Assembly: GCA_035135055.1 (NCBI GenBank)
Contig: JAVFHQ010000081.1
Location: 1-64,000, forward strand
DNA: 64,000 nucleotides
Origin: Oleoguttula mirabilis
Lineage: Eukaryota; Ascomycota; Dothideomycetes; Mycosphaerellales; Teratosphaeriaceae
Direction: 5' to 3'
The notes beneath the pieces were generated by a model. The model did no database searches. It worked only from the letters and a program-made list of their open reading frames with translations, and was not told the DNA's origin. The position numbers were made by a program, and so were the translations under genes. Shown here in pieces: positions 1 through 10,422 of this stretch (position 1 is the stretch's first letter; the number at the start of each line of letters is the position of its first letter).

Positions 1-1164
1 GCTACTAGAGACTAGAACTAGATATATATTACTAAGCTTTAGAAGCTAGGATTTATTTAGAGTAAGGCAGACCTATACCTCCTTATATACCTAGCTAAGA
101 AACTTATTATCCTTATCTATATAGATAATATTACTATTACTAGACCTAAGCTTAAGGAGGTTAAGTGGTTTAAAGAGTCTTTTACTAAGCTTTTTAAGAT
201 TAAGGATCTTAGGGAAGCTTAGAAGATCCTTAGAGTTAAGGTTACTAGAGATAGGACTAAGGGAATACTAAGACTAGACTAGACTTACTATATAAGAGAT
301 ATCCTAGCTAAGTTTAGTATATCTAAGGAGAAGGCCTACCTAATACTCTCTCTACTAGACTCCTATAATACACTGAAACTATCTTGCCTAGATAATATTA
401 GGATTAATAGAGAGGAGTACTAGTAGATTATTAGAAGCTAGATATACCTTATAATCCTAACTAGGCTAGATACTACTTTTGCTCTTAGAAGACTTAGCTA
501 GTACCTTGCTAATCCTTCTACTTACTATACCTATATATTAAAGAAGATAAGTAGATTCTTTAGGACCTCTATAGACCTTAGTATTGTTTTCTTAAGGGAT
601 AGAAATAGAACCCTTCTTAGGTACTTTAATTCTAACTATATAATAGACAAGGTAGATAGAGTTTCTATCCTTAGTAATATGTTTATATTGGCTAGAGGCC
701 TAATCTCTTAGATAAGTAGGAAGTAGAAGTCTATAGCAACCTTAACTATAAAGGCAGAGTATATAGCTATATATACTTATACTAAGCAGTCCTAATAGCT
801 TATATAGATCCTAAGGAATATAGGGTTTGTAGAGGTAGTAGGAGCTAATACATTCTAACTACTACTAAAGGAGAATCTAAAGTTTGCTTTAGGCTCCCTA
901 GTAGGTCTCTTAGAGTCTGTACTATTAAAGGGCGACAATTAGTCTATACTTGCACTAATTAAGGATACTTATACTATAGATAGATCCAAGTATATTAACA
1001 CTACTTACTATATAGTAAGGTCTCTCTAGAGGAAGAGGAGGATTGCTATAGAGTATATCCCTACTAGAGATATAGCTGCTAATAGGCTAACTAAGCCACT
1101 TGCTAGACTAGCCTTCTAAAGGTTTATTAGCTAATTAGGATTAGTTAAGGAACTGCCTACCTAA
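1..1164 (+). mobile_element. RIP-decayed Ty1/copia retrotransposon pol fragment (RT end plus RNase H)
   Basis: Reading from base 1 in one frame, with no frameshift over 1.16 kb, shows copia landmarks in order: Y-I-D-N at 118-129 where reverse transcriptases have Y-V-D-D, F-K-I-K-D-L at 193-210, the RNase H block K-A-E-Y-I-A at 751-768, S-K-Y-I-N at 985-999 and the terminal block L-T-K-P-L-A at 1087-1104. The frame is closed by many TAG/TAA codons, often where the family has Gln or Trp, as CpA-to-TpA changes on either strand would produce. The DNA is strongly AT-rich. The element is cut by the window edge, so its gag, protease and integrase parts are not visible. It cannot encode a working protein. 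Confidence 0.88.
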
Positions 1165-1950
1165 CCTAAGTAGGAGTATTAAGTTATGTTAGTTTAGGAG
1201 GACAGTAGGAGTAACAGCCTAAGTCTTTAGGCTGCTAAGACTTAGTTATCCTAGAAGAGACAAGATAAGATCTCTATCTCTCCTATATATAGCCTAACTT
1301 AATTAATACTGTATAACGGTACGATTAGTTCCCTTAGTCCTATTCCTAAGCAAGATACTTCCGTACCTAACCTGCCTATAGGACATACCTTTTAACACTT
1401 ACTTATAATTATATAGACCTAGTATTGCGCTATGTAGTAGCGTAGTAGCTATAGCGTTTATATTACGCTTATTAAGAGCGACGTAGATAGAAGCACTATA
1501 GCTAGTATAGTAGTAGGATATAGTAGTAGTAGTAGTTAGTTAGTTAGTTAGTTAGTTAGTAGTAGTAGAGGGAGTAGTAGTAGTATTTAACTCTACTAGA
1601 AAAGAAGTAGAAGAGAAGTAGTAGCGAGTTAAAGGGTTATTTTAATCTCTTAGCTACTATTATCGGCTAATCGATAATAGTATTATATAAAGTAAGAGTG
1701 AATTCTATTATAGAGCTATAGACCCTTATTATAAAAGAATAATGCCTTAGTAATAATAATACGAATTCTTACTTATATCTAATCCTTACTCTTATATACG
1801 TAATTACGTTACAAAGCGTATTTGCTACTTTATAAGACAATTCGAGAATATACCGCTATTACGTAGGCAAGCAAGGTAAATACTATAGGGCGAGTACAGG
1901 CGTACGACAGTCTTTCTCTGCTAATTACTATAATAACCTTATATGATTAA
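1165..1950 (+). mobile_element. Probable 3' LTR and trailing AT-rich remnant of the copia element
   Basis: AT-rich DNA follows directly after the pol frame stop. A TGTTAG at 1187, after a degraded purine-rich stretch, is a reasonable LTR start. The right boundary is not sharp; base composition returns to normal near 1950. Without the 5' LTR the ends cannot be confirmed. No ORF is present. Confidence 0.45.
1521..1580. repeat. Microsatellite: (TTAG)n flanked by (AGT)n
   Basis: TTAG is repeated about six times at 1536-1560, bordered by AGT repeats on both sides. It lies inside the AT-rich element remnant. Confidence 0.9.
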
Positions 1951-3027
1951 GCGGAGACACCCCCTATAAGCACCCTAACCCTCCCCTAGCTTTGTTCTAT
2001 CTCTTGGGGTGGCTTTGTTTTAGTTTTGCCCCCGGGGTCACGAGTCTGCAGCTACGGTGCGGCGCCACCGTGGCTCTCGTTGACACCTGACGAGCCTTCT
2101 ATTCCATTCGCTACCTATCTACAGCAGAGCGAAAGCCTGGCGTTCTTGGCTTCACAGGTCCTGGCGAAGCTTAGTGACTCTGGCAGCGGCATTCTTCCGA
2201 TCTTCACCTTCATTGGAGCAGCAGTAAGAACACTACAATGTACACAGTCAATGCGATCTCATGCGGTCGCTTTAGTCTTGCAACCCGGATACGCTGACTT
2301 GCAGCTTGAGCCGTAGGGCGGTGGCGGTGCCGAAGGCGATGGGATGAATATAATCAGGCCCCCAAAGCAGCTCGCCACAGCAAACTCCAAAGCCGCCTTC
2401 GCCATGCTGCATGCCTTAGACCAAGTATACGGCTGAGGTGAGTGAACTGCTACAAAGACCTCTACAAGCACTTTACAAGGTAGGGGAGCTTCTACGCCCG
2501 ATCGTATCCATTCCACACGCCGCTTTCAATCGCCATTCGCTGAGCTAGGTACAGGCCCGCAACAGTAAGCGACCTCTATGATCTACACGTTGACTTCTAC
2601 TCAAAGTGCACGACTTCAATTGTCGTATAAGCGATCGCTTTTAATAGCAGTAGGACGTCAGCTTGCGTTGTCCAAACCGGGCTTGTACTGTAGGGAGAAG
2701 TAAACAGTGAGTAAACTCGTAACGGCTCGCTAGCTTTCCTGTGCGCTATCTGAGCTCATCGATCCCACAGGGCAGGCTACGTTCAGGGCGAAGAAGATCC
2801 ATAACCGCAAACGCGACCAAGCTTCCAACTTCCCGGTAGGTAGTCATCACGATCAAGTTCGTGCTTGCGAGGAAGGCGTGACACCCCGAGAGAACACCTT
2901 GTTCCTGCTGATATTCCGTCCGACGACGCTGCCGACGGACGGCTATCTTCTTAAGCGCCAGACTTAGCATACACAGTACGAAAGGACATGGCCAATGCGC
3001 GTCGAAGCGATCATGAAATCGTACAAA
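1951..3027. other. Gene-free stretch beside the retroelement
   Basis: Base composition is normal but no convincing gene is visible. The longest ATG-started frame is a 74-codon one on the minus strand (2746-2970) with no recognisable motif, so it is not called. Confidence 0.6.
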
Positions 3028-3924
3028 TCAAATCTCCGCCATGTGACTCAAGGCTGACACTGCCCATGGCGACAACGCCGTACCGCCAGTAGCCAAAGAC
3101 TGCAGCTGGGACCTCCAGAAGCGCCATCTGGACGAGCCAACACTGTCACTGTCAACTCCAGCTTTTTTGGCAAGTCCTCCAGGAGCAATCGAGACACTCT
3201 TCCGGTCGTGAGCGAGACCTTCTGAAACGTCCGGCGACTGAATATAGTGTCTTTGAGTAACGAATGAGTACGCCGCCATCTCCTCTAGCCAATACCCATA
3301 GGTAGCCAGCCACATATCCACAACCTCCATCATGACAGCGGTGACGACAGTCTCCTCTTCGAGAACATCGCGCATGGCCAGCACCGCGCATAGTCTCAAG
3401 TCGTGCGCCTGGGAAACAGAGAGCCGTGCAGCCAGCATGTTGAGGTTGCGCCATTCTTGTAGTCCATGGTAGGGCACCCTGTCACGCTGCCCCCGAAACG
3501 TCACATCCAACATGTCGATAAGCGTCGACTGGAAGAAAGGTAAGTCGACCCACAACCGCCCCTGCTGTCCTTCCGTATCCGGTAGAGGAGGCGTGCCATT
3601 GGCAGGTAGACAGCCAACCTGCTTGATAATGGCTAGGAAGTGTAGAAGTCGTTGATGGTCGAGCGCGGAGTTGGTAGACATGCCCACGGTGCATAAATGC
3701 CACCAGAAGAAGGTCAGGTGCTCTTTCAAATCCAGGAGTGAGTATTTGTACTCGTTCCACTGCGAGGACATAGCGTGTATGTCGCTCCAGGCCGTGATAC
3801 AGTGGTTCTCGACCGATTCGGTTGGAAGAATGTCCAGGATGTCCTGCCTGCATACAGCGAAAGACTCTTCTTCATTTCTGTAGTGCACGGGAGGAGAAGA
3901 TGGTGCATGATCGTTTGTATCCAT
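3028..3924 (-). CDS. DUF3632-like fungal protein of unknown function
   Basis: Single exon, 298 aa. The frame is open further upstream, but the first part (95 codons) looks like translated leader and the ATG at 3924 (MDTNDHAPSS) starts the conserved-looking part. The body is helical, with a W-V-D-L-P-F-F patch and the pattern L-Q-E-W-R-N-L-N-M-L-A-A-R-L that I associate with the fungus-specific DUF3632 family. These are soluble proteins of unknown biochemical role. No signal peptide or membrane segment is seen. It is divergent from the broken hydrolase gene starting at 4234. Family assignment is from pattern memory and is moderate; coding status is more secure because the frame is long and coherent. 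Confidence 0.6.
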   Translation of the reverse strand: MDTNDHAPSSPPVHYRNEEESFAVCRQDILDILPTESVENHCITAWSDIHAMSSQWNEYKYSLLDLKEHLTFFWWHLCTVGMSTNSALDHQRLLHFLAIIKQVGCLPANGTPPLPDTEGQQGRLWVDLPFFQSTLIDMLDVTFRGQRDRVPYHGLQEWRNLNMLAARLSVSQAHDLRLCAVLAMRDVLEEETVVTAVMMEVVDMWLATYGYWLEEMAAYSFVTQRHYIQSPDVSEGLAHDRKSVSIAPGGLAKKAGVDSDSVGSSRWRFWRSQLQSLATGGTALSPWAVSALSHMAEI

Positions 3925-4233
3925 GATGAGAGGCACTCTTGTATTCGCAAAGAACTTTGCTGAGTAGAGAGGGCTTAGACAGAGAGTAAAGGTAAGGTAA
4001 GGTAGCAGAGCAGGCCTCAGTGACGTAGCGCTTTGTCGCCACTCTACCACCTTCCGGCAATGTGAAGGCAGCAGTGCCCTACTGCATCCTAATAACAATC
4101 CTATGCCTGCACAGGATTCTCGGCCCGTTGTTGCATGAGCAGGGGTTGCAAGGCTGATCGCGACCAACACCACACATATATACTGCGGTCCCTCCGCTTC
4201 TGCAGACACCTGAAAGGCTACTTCACCAACATA
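3925..4233. other. Divergent intergenic region
   Basis: Spacer between two divergent starts. It presumably held promoters for both. No clear motif is seen. Confidence 0.5.
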
Positions 4234-5330
4234 ATGGCGACACTTGACGCCAAAGCACTATTAAGACTGCCCTCGGACTTGCAACGGCCACTTTTGCATC
4301 ACTTGAATGCCGACACGTCCTGGCTGCTGCAGATACCTCGTCACGACGGTCAGCGTGCCTACCTCAACATCCTAATCGACCCGTGGTTCGTCGGGCCCCA
4401 GTCCGATTTCGCCACGTACTTCCACGAGAACCGACATACCCAGCCCAGCGCGGTCTAAACAATCGCGGCGATTGAGGACTTCCTCCACGAAGTCGAGAGT
4501 GTAGCACGAGAGCTCTGTGAGCCAGACCACTTACACGACTCACCTTGTGGCTGTGAGGAAGCAGACCAGTGTCCCAGTCTCCTCGACGCCGTCGCCATCA
4601 CACTAGATGGGTCAGACCACGCTCACAAGGAGACGCTGCTACAGGTGCATCCGGATGTGCCGCTCTACGCCCTGGAGCGTTCGGCCAAGATGATAGGCTG
4701 CTGAAACCACTTCCGCGACGTCGTCACATACCCTTCTACACCTCCGGCAGCGGTTGGCAGATGGCCAGCGTGCCCCTGCTCTCTGACCGTATCAGCGTGA
4801 CCGGGCTCCGGCAGCCAGGGGACATGACACACCTCTTATACGGCCTCCTCATCACATTCGACCAGCGGAGGGATGACGGGGTCGACAACCCATCTGCACA
4901 CGCCCGTGGCGAGAACGGTAGACCGGGTCGCGAGTCGCACACCATGCCCAACTCCGCCCATCCCCCCACCACCCGCGAAGCGCTCGTCTACCTCCCCCAC
5001 GGAATCCACAGCCCGGACCTGCACTTCCTCCGCAGCGCCAACCCACCCCTGCGCTACCTCGCCCTCCTGCAAGGCCTCCACCTCGTCAACTTCGGCCTCC
5101 CCTTCGGCGGCTGGAACTTGGACTCCAACCTCGGCGCCCACGACGCCCTCGCGACGCACAACGAGCTGAAGCTGGAGAAGGGCTTCACCTCCTGGTTTCT
5201 GCGGCGCGAAGCACTTACGTTTGAGGATGCGCTGGAGCATACGCTTGAGAAAGGCGAGGTGGAAGGGGCGCCCATCGGGACCGATTGGGCGGAGTTGGGC
5301 AGCGGGGAGAGCAGGCTGCTGCTGCCGTAG
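4234..5330 (+). pseudogene. Disabled metallo-beta-lactamase-superfamily-like gene
   Basis: The ATG at 4234 opens a frame with S-W-L-L-Q-I-P-R and I-L-I-D-P-W-F-V-G-P-Q-S-D, typical of a fungal metallo-hydrolase-like family. TAA at 4456-4458 interrupts it, but the same frame continues with recognisable sequence (T-I-A-A-I-E-D-F, then S-D-H-A-H-K-E-T-L-L-Q) until TGA at 4702-4704, just where the family has a Trp before H-F. About 30 bp later the homology moves to another frame (5' of P-H-G-I, Y-L-A-L-L-Q-G-L-H, N-L-G-A-H and T-H-N-E-L-K to the end at 5330), a frameshift near 4705-4740. The usual block around the metal-binding histidines is altered (L-D-G-S-D-H for S-H-E-F-T-D-H) and residues are missing after G-A-H-D-A-L. 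Both stops can arise by single transitions. It lies 3 kb from the RIP-mutated element, so leakage of RIP is possible. Confidence 0.7.
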
Positions 5331-5691
5331 ATAGGGGGCTTTTCTCCTTGACAGGCGGGGCAGCCTGAGGTCTGATAAGCAGTGGTGGCGCATCACTGCC
5401 CTCGTTTGTCCAGACGATGCGCGCAAGAACCTCGTCGTTTGTAGTCTAACAGTCAGCTCTGTATCTATATCTACAAGCAGCACGGGAATGCTGGGATCAC
5501 ATCCCATGCCATCCATCCCAGACCCACGCCGTCTAGCCGTCGAACACGCCATGCTGCAGCTCAACACCCATACTAAAACACACACACACACACAAGTCAG
5601 CAAGCGTACATCTCACCCCAGACCCCCAAGAACCCCCGCCGAACACAAACGAAGAGCCGTGGATTGGCTGCATTAATGAAGCGAAGAAAAC
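5331..5691. other. Convergent intergenic region with a (CA)n tract
   Basis: 3' spacer between convergent genes. A CA dinucleotide run lies at about 5579-5595. Otherwise nothing is seen. Confidence 0.6.
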
Positions 5692-7728
5692 TCACCTCCC
5701 CGCCATCTTCCGCATGCTCTGCTCCAAATCATCATCCATCCCCCGCCCCACCCCGAACCACTGCCTCACCTTGCTCCAATAAAACACCACGTCCGTCCCC
5801 GTCAGCACGAGGCGGAACAGCAAGTGCCGCCCATACTCCCGCCACCGCACCCGCCAACTCGCCTCCGCACTCTCCGCCAGCGCCCGCGACGCCCACGTCC
5901 CCGTGATCTTGACCCGGTTGACCGGCGAGCCGAGGAACTGGTTGTTCCCCTGCACGATGCGCAGATTGCGCCCGATGAAGATCAGTTCCTGCGGGAACTT
6001 GTCCTGGTTGGCCAGGATGTCCTTGATGCCCTGCCGCATCTTCTGCTGCATCTCAAACTGCCGCTCCTTCTGCTCCTTCTGGCTCATGGCGCGGATGTCG
6101 GCGAGGGTTTTGCCGTCGCCGCCCTCGTACGGCCGCATGAGCGTCGCCGAGGCGAAGATGTCCGGCGCGTTGATGCCCCACTCGTCGCGCGTGATGCGGG
6201 CGATGGTGGCGTTGTCGAAGGTCATGAGGCTGCGCCAGAACAAGGCGTACTCGCGCCGGAACTTGGGGTCCATTTGGATGTAGAGGCCGTGGTCGATGAG
6301 CACCAGCTCGGGTTTGCCGGAGGGCAGGCGCCGGATGAAGATGTTACCCGGGTGCGGATCGCAGTGGACGAGGCCCCAGAGGAACATTTGCGCGCTGAAG
6401 AGACCGACCATGGTCTCCATGACGGGGCGGAGGTTCAGGCCTAGGCCGCCGGTTTGGGCGGGGCCGCGCCAGGCGTCGCGGGTGGGTTTGAGCTTCTCGT
6501 CGGTGGAGTGTTTGGGGGACACTGAGGCTGCGACGGACGGGGGCGGAGGGTCGAGTTGTTTGCCTCCCGCGCCGGGTGAGCCTTGTCGCCATCCGCCGTG
6601 CCATGTGCCGGTGATGCCCTCTTTATCCCACAGCCGTATGCCCTCGATCCACTCTGCCGTCATGACGCGCTTGCTGCTGAGCTCGTGGTAGCACTCGGGT
6701 ATGTACACTCGATCGCGCAACCGCGGCTCGCCCTGGATCAGATCACGCATCTTGGCCGCATTCTTCGCCTCGTTCTGGAAGTCCGTCTCCAGCATCAAGC
6801 GCTCGGAGATATAGGGCACCAAATGATACAGCGGGATATCGAACCACCACGTATAGATCTTCGTCACCGTCCGGAATGCCCACAGATCCCAGCCCACCTG
6901 CCGCGCAATCTCGCGCTTCTGGATCTTGATCGCCACCTCCCTCCCATCTGGCAGGCGCGCCCAATGCACTTGCGCCACGCTCGCGCTCGCTCTCGCCGTC
7001 CGCTCCATGATGCCCTTGGACGGGTCACCGCTGAAGCTCACCCCAAACACGTCTTCCGGGCTCTTGCCAAAGTCTTCCCGGATCACCTTCTCGACCTGCT
7101 TCCACTCGTTCTGCGGCGCATCGTCGAACATGCGGGCAAACATCTTCTGCATCTCCTCGGGCAGGATGGCGCTCTGCATGGCTATCGCCTGGCCGATCTT
7201 CATGTACAGCCCGCCGTTCGCGCGTAGCAGGTCAAAGACTCGCTGCGCCGTGCGGGCATGCAGGTCGGAGATGCTGTCGCCGACCCATGGGTCCGGGCGG
7301 AAGTTGAGCTTGTAGTCCAGCGCTATGAGCAGGCCGATGCTGAAGGTGCGGACGGAGCGGGTGAGGCAGGCATCGTAGGCGTAGTTGTCCACCGCATAGA
7401 CTGCTCCTAGGATGGCCGATAGCTGGACTAGCCTGCGCAAGAGTTTCCGCGTCTTGCGGTAGGTCTTCGCCTGCGATGGCTTGCCCAATGATGCTGGGGA
7501 GGGTGGTCTCGCTTGCTCGAATGCGCTCTGATACCGCCGGAGTTCCAGTGACGCTCTGCCATACCTTGTTCCACCTGTACTGCCGCCCGGCCGTGTGTGA
7601 AGAGATGGCCGCGTGCTACTGCTCACTCCCGTCGAGAAGTGCTGCCTCAGGTCTGCTGCGAAAGCAGATCGAGGTTTGGGGGTCCTGCTTGCACATCGTC
7701 CGCATACAGGCGGGCATAGTCGAAGCAT
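5692..7728 (-). CDS. Mitochondrial ABC1/COQ8-family atypical kinase (Cqd2/Mcp2-like)
   Basis: Single exon, 678 aa, ATG at 7728. The N-terminus (about 1-90) is rich in Arg/Ser and acid-poor, as in a mitochondrial presequence. A hydrophobic segment follows near 100-120. ABC1 signatures are present: K-I-G-Q at 177-180, the Ala-rich loop A-S-A-S-V-A-Q-V-H near 247-255, the ATP-binding Lys K268 in V-A-I-K-I-Q, H-C-D-P-H-P-G-N at 455-462 and I-D-H-G at 478-481. The I-D-H-G form (not D-F-G) resembles yeast Cqd2/Mcp2 and ADCK1/5, proteins tied to coenzyme Q distribution and phospholipid homeostasis at the inner membrane. A Pro/Gly-rich insert (about 374-425) separates the lobes. No intron is needed. 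The family call is secure; the exact orthologue is inferred. Confidence 0.9.
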   Translation of the reverse strand: MLRLCPPVCGRCASRTPKPRSAFAADLRQHFSTGVSSSTRPSLHTRPGGSTGGTRYGRASLELRRYQSAFEQARPPSPASLGKPSQAKTYRKTRKLLRRLVQLSAILGAVYAVDNYAYDACLTRSVRTFSIGLLIALDYKLNFRPDPWVGDSISDLHARTAQRVFDLLRANGGLYMKIGQAIAMQSAILPEEMQKMFARMFDDAPQNEWKQVEKVIREDFGKSPEDVFGVSFSGDPSKGIMERTARASASVAQVHWARLPDGREVAIKIQKREIARQVGWDLWAFRTVTKIYTWWFDIPLYHLVPYISERLMLETDFQNEAKNAAKMRDLIQGEPRLRDRVYIPECYHELSSKRVMTAEWIEGIRLWDKEGITGTWHGGWRQGSPGAGGKQLDPPPPSVAASVSPKHSTDEKLKPTRDAWRGPAQTGGLGLNLRPVMETMVGLFSAQMFLWGLVHCDPHPGNIFIRRLPSGKPELVLIDHGLYIQMDPKFRREYALFWRSLMTFDNATIARITRDEWGINAPDIFASATLMRPYEGGDGKTLADIRAMSQKEQKERQFEMQQKMRQGIKDILANQDKFPQELIFIGRNLRIVQGNNQFLGSPVNRVKITGTWASRALAESAEASWRVRWREYGRHLLFRLVLTGTDVVFYWSKVRQWFGVGRGMDDDLEQSMRKMAGR

Positions 7729-8180
7729 CGCACGTGCTCACCAATTCTCCCTCTCCTTCCGCTCGTCGACAACTACAGGCACCGCAACAATAGCATACCT
7801 TGAGGTAACTTCCGATGTTTCCTGAACTCGCAACGCCGTCCACGCCATGCAACGGCAACATGCATGACGGCATGAGCGGCGCCCCAGACACCGCGATCCG
7901 ATTGCCGACGGGCCGGAAGCGGCACGTGCGGACATGGATCGACCTTCACCTCCGCACCACCCCCCTTGTAAGTTGTGCCTGCAGAGCCGCAATGCTTGAC
8001 TGTCACGGAGCCAATTTCTCCTTCCACTCATTTTGCCGGCCAGAAGAGGAGGCATTGGACGTCACGAGTCGCGACGGTGTAGTAGTATGCTGTGTTATGT
8101 CGAGGTAAGTATGCGCTCTTCGTCTACCGCATCCGCATTCATCTTCCACGCCTCTTCCACCAACACCTCTTCTTCCTACC
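7729..8180. other. Divergent promoter region
   Basis: 452 bp between the kinase and carboxylesterase starts. The last 80 bp before 8181 are CT-rich, typical of fungal leaders. Nothing else is recognisable. Confidence 0.5.
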
Positions 8181-10014
8181 ATGCTGCCAGTCCTTGCTCT
8201 CCTGTCAGCCCTTTCCCTTGCTCTCGCAGCAACCTCTCCCATAGCCACAGTCAAGAATGGCACTCTTCAAGGCCACTACAGCTCAGAATGGGATCAAGAC
8301 TTCTTCCTCGGCATCCCATATGCCCAGCCTCCCGTAGGCCAGCTACGTTTCAAGTGGCCGCAGTCGCTGAATACGACCTATGATGGCGTGCGCGATGCAA
8401 CGCAGTATGGCTACAGCTGCTACCAATACGGCAGCACGTTCAACCTGAGCGAAGATTGCCTGACTCTAAATGGTAAGGGGATATGATATGGGCGCTGTGA
8501 CACCACAGATGATGCTCACACTGCGTAGTTGTCCGCCCTTCTGGATACGAGAACCAGTCTCTACCGGTGTTGATGTGAGTAAACCGAAGCATGTTACATG
8601 CCTCGAGACACGAGCCCGGCCCTGACCTTAACCTCCAGCTGGATCTACGGCGGCGGCCTCACCGCAGGCTCCACCGCAGACCCCCAGTACAACATCTCCG
8701 GCATCGTCAAAACCGCCTCCGATTCTGGCCACCCCTTCATCGGCGTCTCCATCAACTATCGCCTCGGCGTCTGGGGCTTCCTCCAAACCCCCGCCATCCT
8801 CCAAGAAGGCTCCTCCAACGCCGGCCTCCTCGACCAACGCATGGCCATGCGCTGGGTGCACGACAACATCGCCGCCTTCGCCGGCGACCCCACCCGCGTC
8901 ACGCTCTGGGGCGAAAGCGCCGGCGCCCAAAGCATCGGCCTGCACCTCCACAGCTACGGCGGCCGCAACGACCACCTCTACCAAGCCGCCATCCTCGAAT
9001 CCGGCGGCCCCGTCGGCACCGACCTCAACCCCCTCCCCTTCTACACCGCCGCATATGAGAACCTCACCCGCACCGTAGGCTGCTGGTCCACGCCCAACCC
9101 CCTCGCCTGCCTCCGCACCCTCACCTCCACGCAACTCTTCCACTCCAACTACACCACAACCTGGAACCCCACCGTCGACGGCGACTTCCTCACCGCCTAC
9201 CCCTCCCAGCTCGCCGCCAACGGCACCTTCGTCCACGTCCCCCTGCTCATAGGCGCCAACAGCGACGAAGGGGTGAGTTTCAGCACGCACGGCCTCGACA
9301 ACGCGACGGCGATCTTTGATAACCTCCTCTACTGGCGGAACTACGCGCTCTCGCCCCCGTCTATCCGCACACTCCTCGATCTCTACCCCAACATCCCGAG
9401 CGAAGAGCCGCCCTACCGCGATCACACGAATGAGACGTTCCCGGCCTACGGCCTGCAGTGGCGTCGCGACGCGGCGATCGGGGGCGATCTCGTCATCATT
9501 GCGCAGCGCCGCAAGACGTGCGAGGAGTTCGTCAAGGGGGGCGTCACTGACGTATACTCGTACCGCTTCGACACGCCGTAAGTAACCCCCCCGAAGAGTA
9601 TCAACCCGTCACCGAGGACAAAACGAAGACGGGAAAGTTTTCTAACCATCGTGGGTGTCTAGCCTCTGGAACGCCACAGCGCCCGTCAGCGTGCCGCACT
9701 TCGTCAATGTCGTCTTCAGCTTCCAGAACATCAGCGGAGCGCTGGGCCCGCTGCCGGAGTACCAGAGTTACAAAGACCTCAGTCTGAGTATCGGCAAAGC
9801 GTATGCGAGTTTCGTGAGCAGTCATCAGCCGAACGGCGAGGCTGGGTATGGGACAGTTGGCAATGGCACGGGCTTGCCGAGTTGGCCCAAGTATACGCTT
9901 GGTGCGCCGAGGAATATGGTGCTCAATGCCAATGGCAGTTTTGTCGAGGATGATACGTGGAGGCGGGAGGGGATTGCGTTTATTAACAGTATCAGTCGGG
10001 AGCTGCTTGCGTAG
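8181..10014 (+). CDS. Secreted type-B carboxylesterase / lipase
   Basis: Four exons: 8181-8472, 8529-8574, 8639-9577, 9663-10014, joined at GT..AG sites with frame kept; about 542 aa. Residues 1-16 form a signal peptide ending A-L-A-A-T. The alpha/beta-hydrolase core shows F-L-G-I-P-Y-A-Q-P-P-V-G, the oxyanion-loop I-Y-G-G-G and the nucleophile elbow G-E-S-A-G with Ser206. An acidic patch N-S-D-E-G near 9260 is a candidate for the catalytic acid. Many N-x-S/T sites fit secretion. Such enzymes hydrolyse carboxylic esters of lipids, xenobiotics or plant polymers; the substrate cannot be told from sequence. It is divergent from the kinase gene. Confidence 0.92.
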
Positions 10015-10422
10015 CTTGGCATAAATAGTGACGCTGCGGCTACCTGGCTTGCCAACTGCATTCAGCGGTTCCGTTGATCATTTTACTGCTAAAGCTGTAT
10101 CCGTCCAGCGCCACGGCAAAACCCCCGCGTTACCTGGTGCGCGTGTGGCACTGCGGTCCCGAATTATCCGCGTTGGCAGGCCTCTGGGTGCAGAACGGCG
10201 AATACCGCAACGCCATTATAAGCGTAAAACGTCACATACATCACGGGCTGGCTAAAGGGGAAGTCGCCCAGAGCGTAGGCTCGAGCCATCGTCGTTAAAA
10301 ATCATCATGGATACATAACATTGGGAAAGCAAGTCCCTACTACTCCGTCTGCTGCGCTTTGCCCACAACCATGAAGAGCCCTGCCCGCGTTCGCCTCGGC
10401 GCACACACACCTCATGCATAGC
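10015..10422. other. Convergent intergenic region
   Basis: 3' spacer between the esterase and the SDR. No gene or element is seen. Confidence 0.6.

Noticed and set aside
2746..2970. 74-codon ATG frame, minus strand
   Set aside because: Too short and featureless beside a decayed transposon.
8628..9425. 265-codon minus-strand frame
   Set aside because: Antisense shadow of the carboxylesterase third exon.
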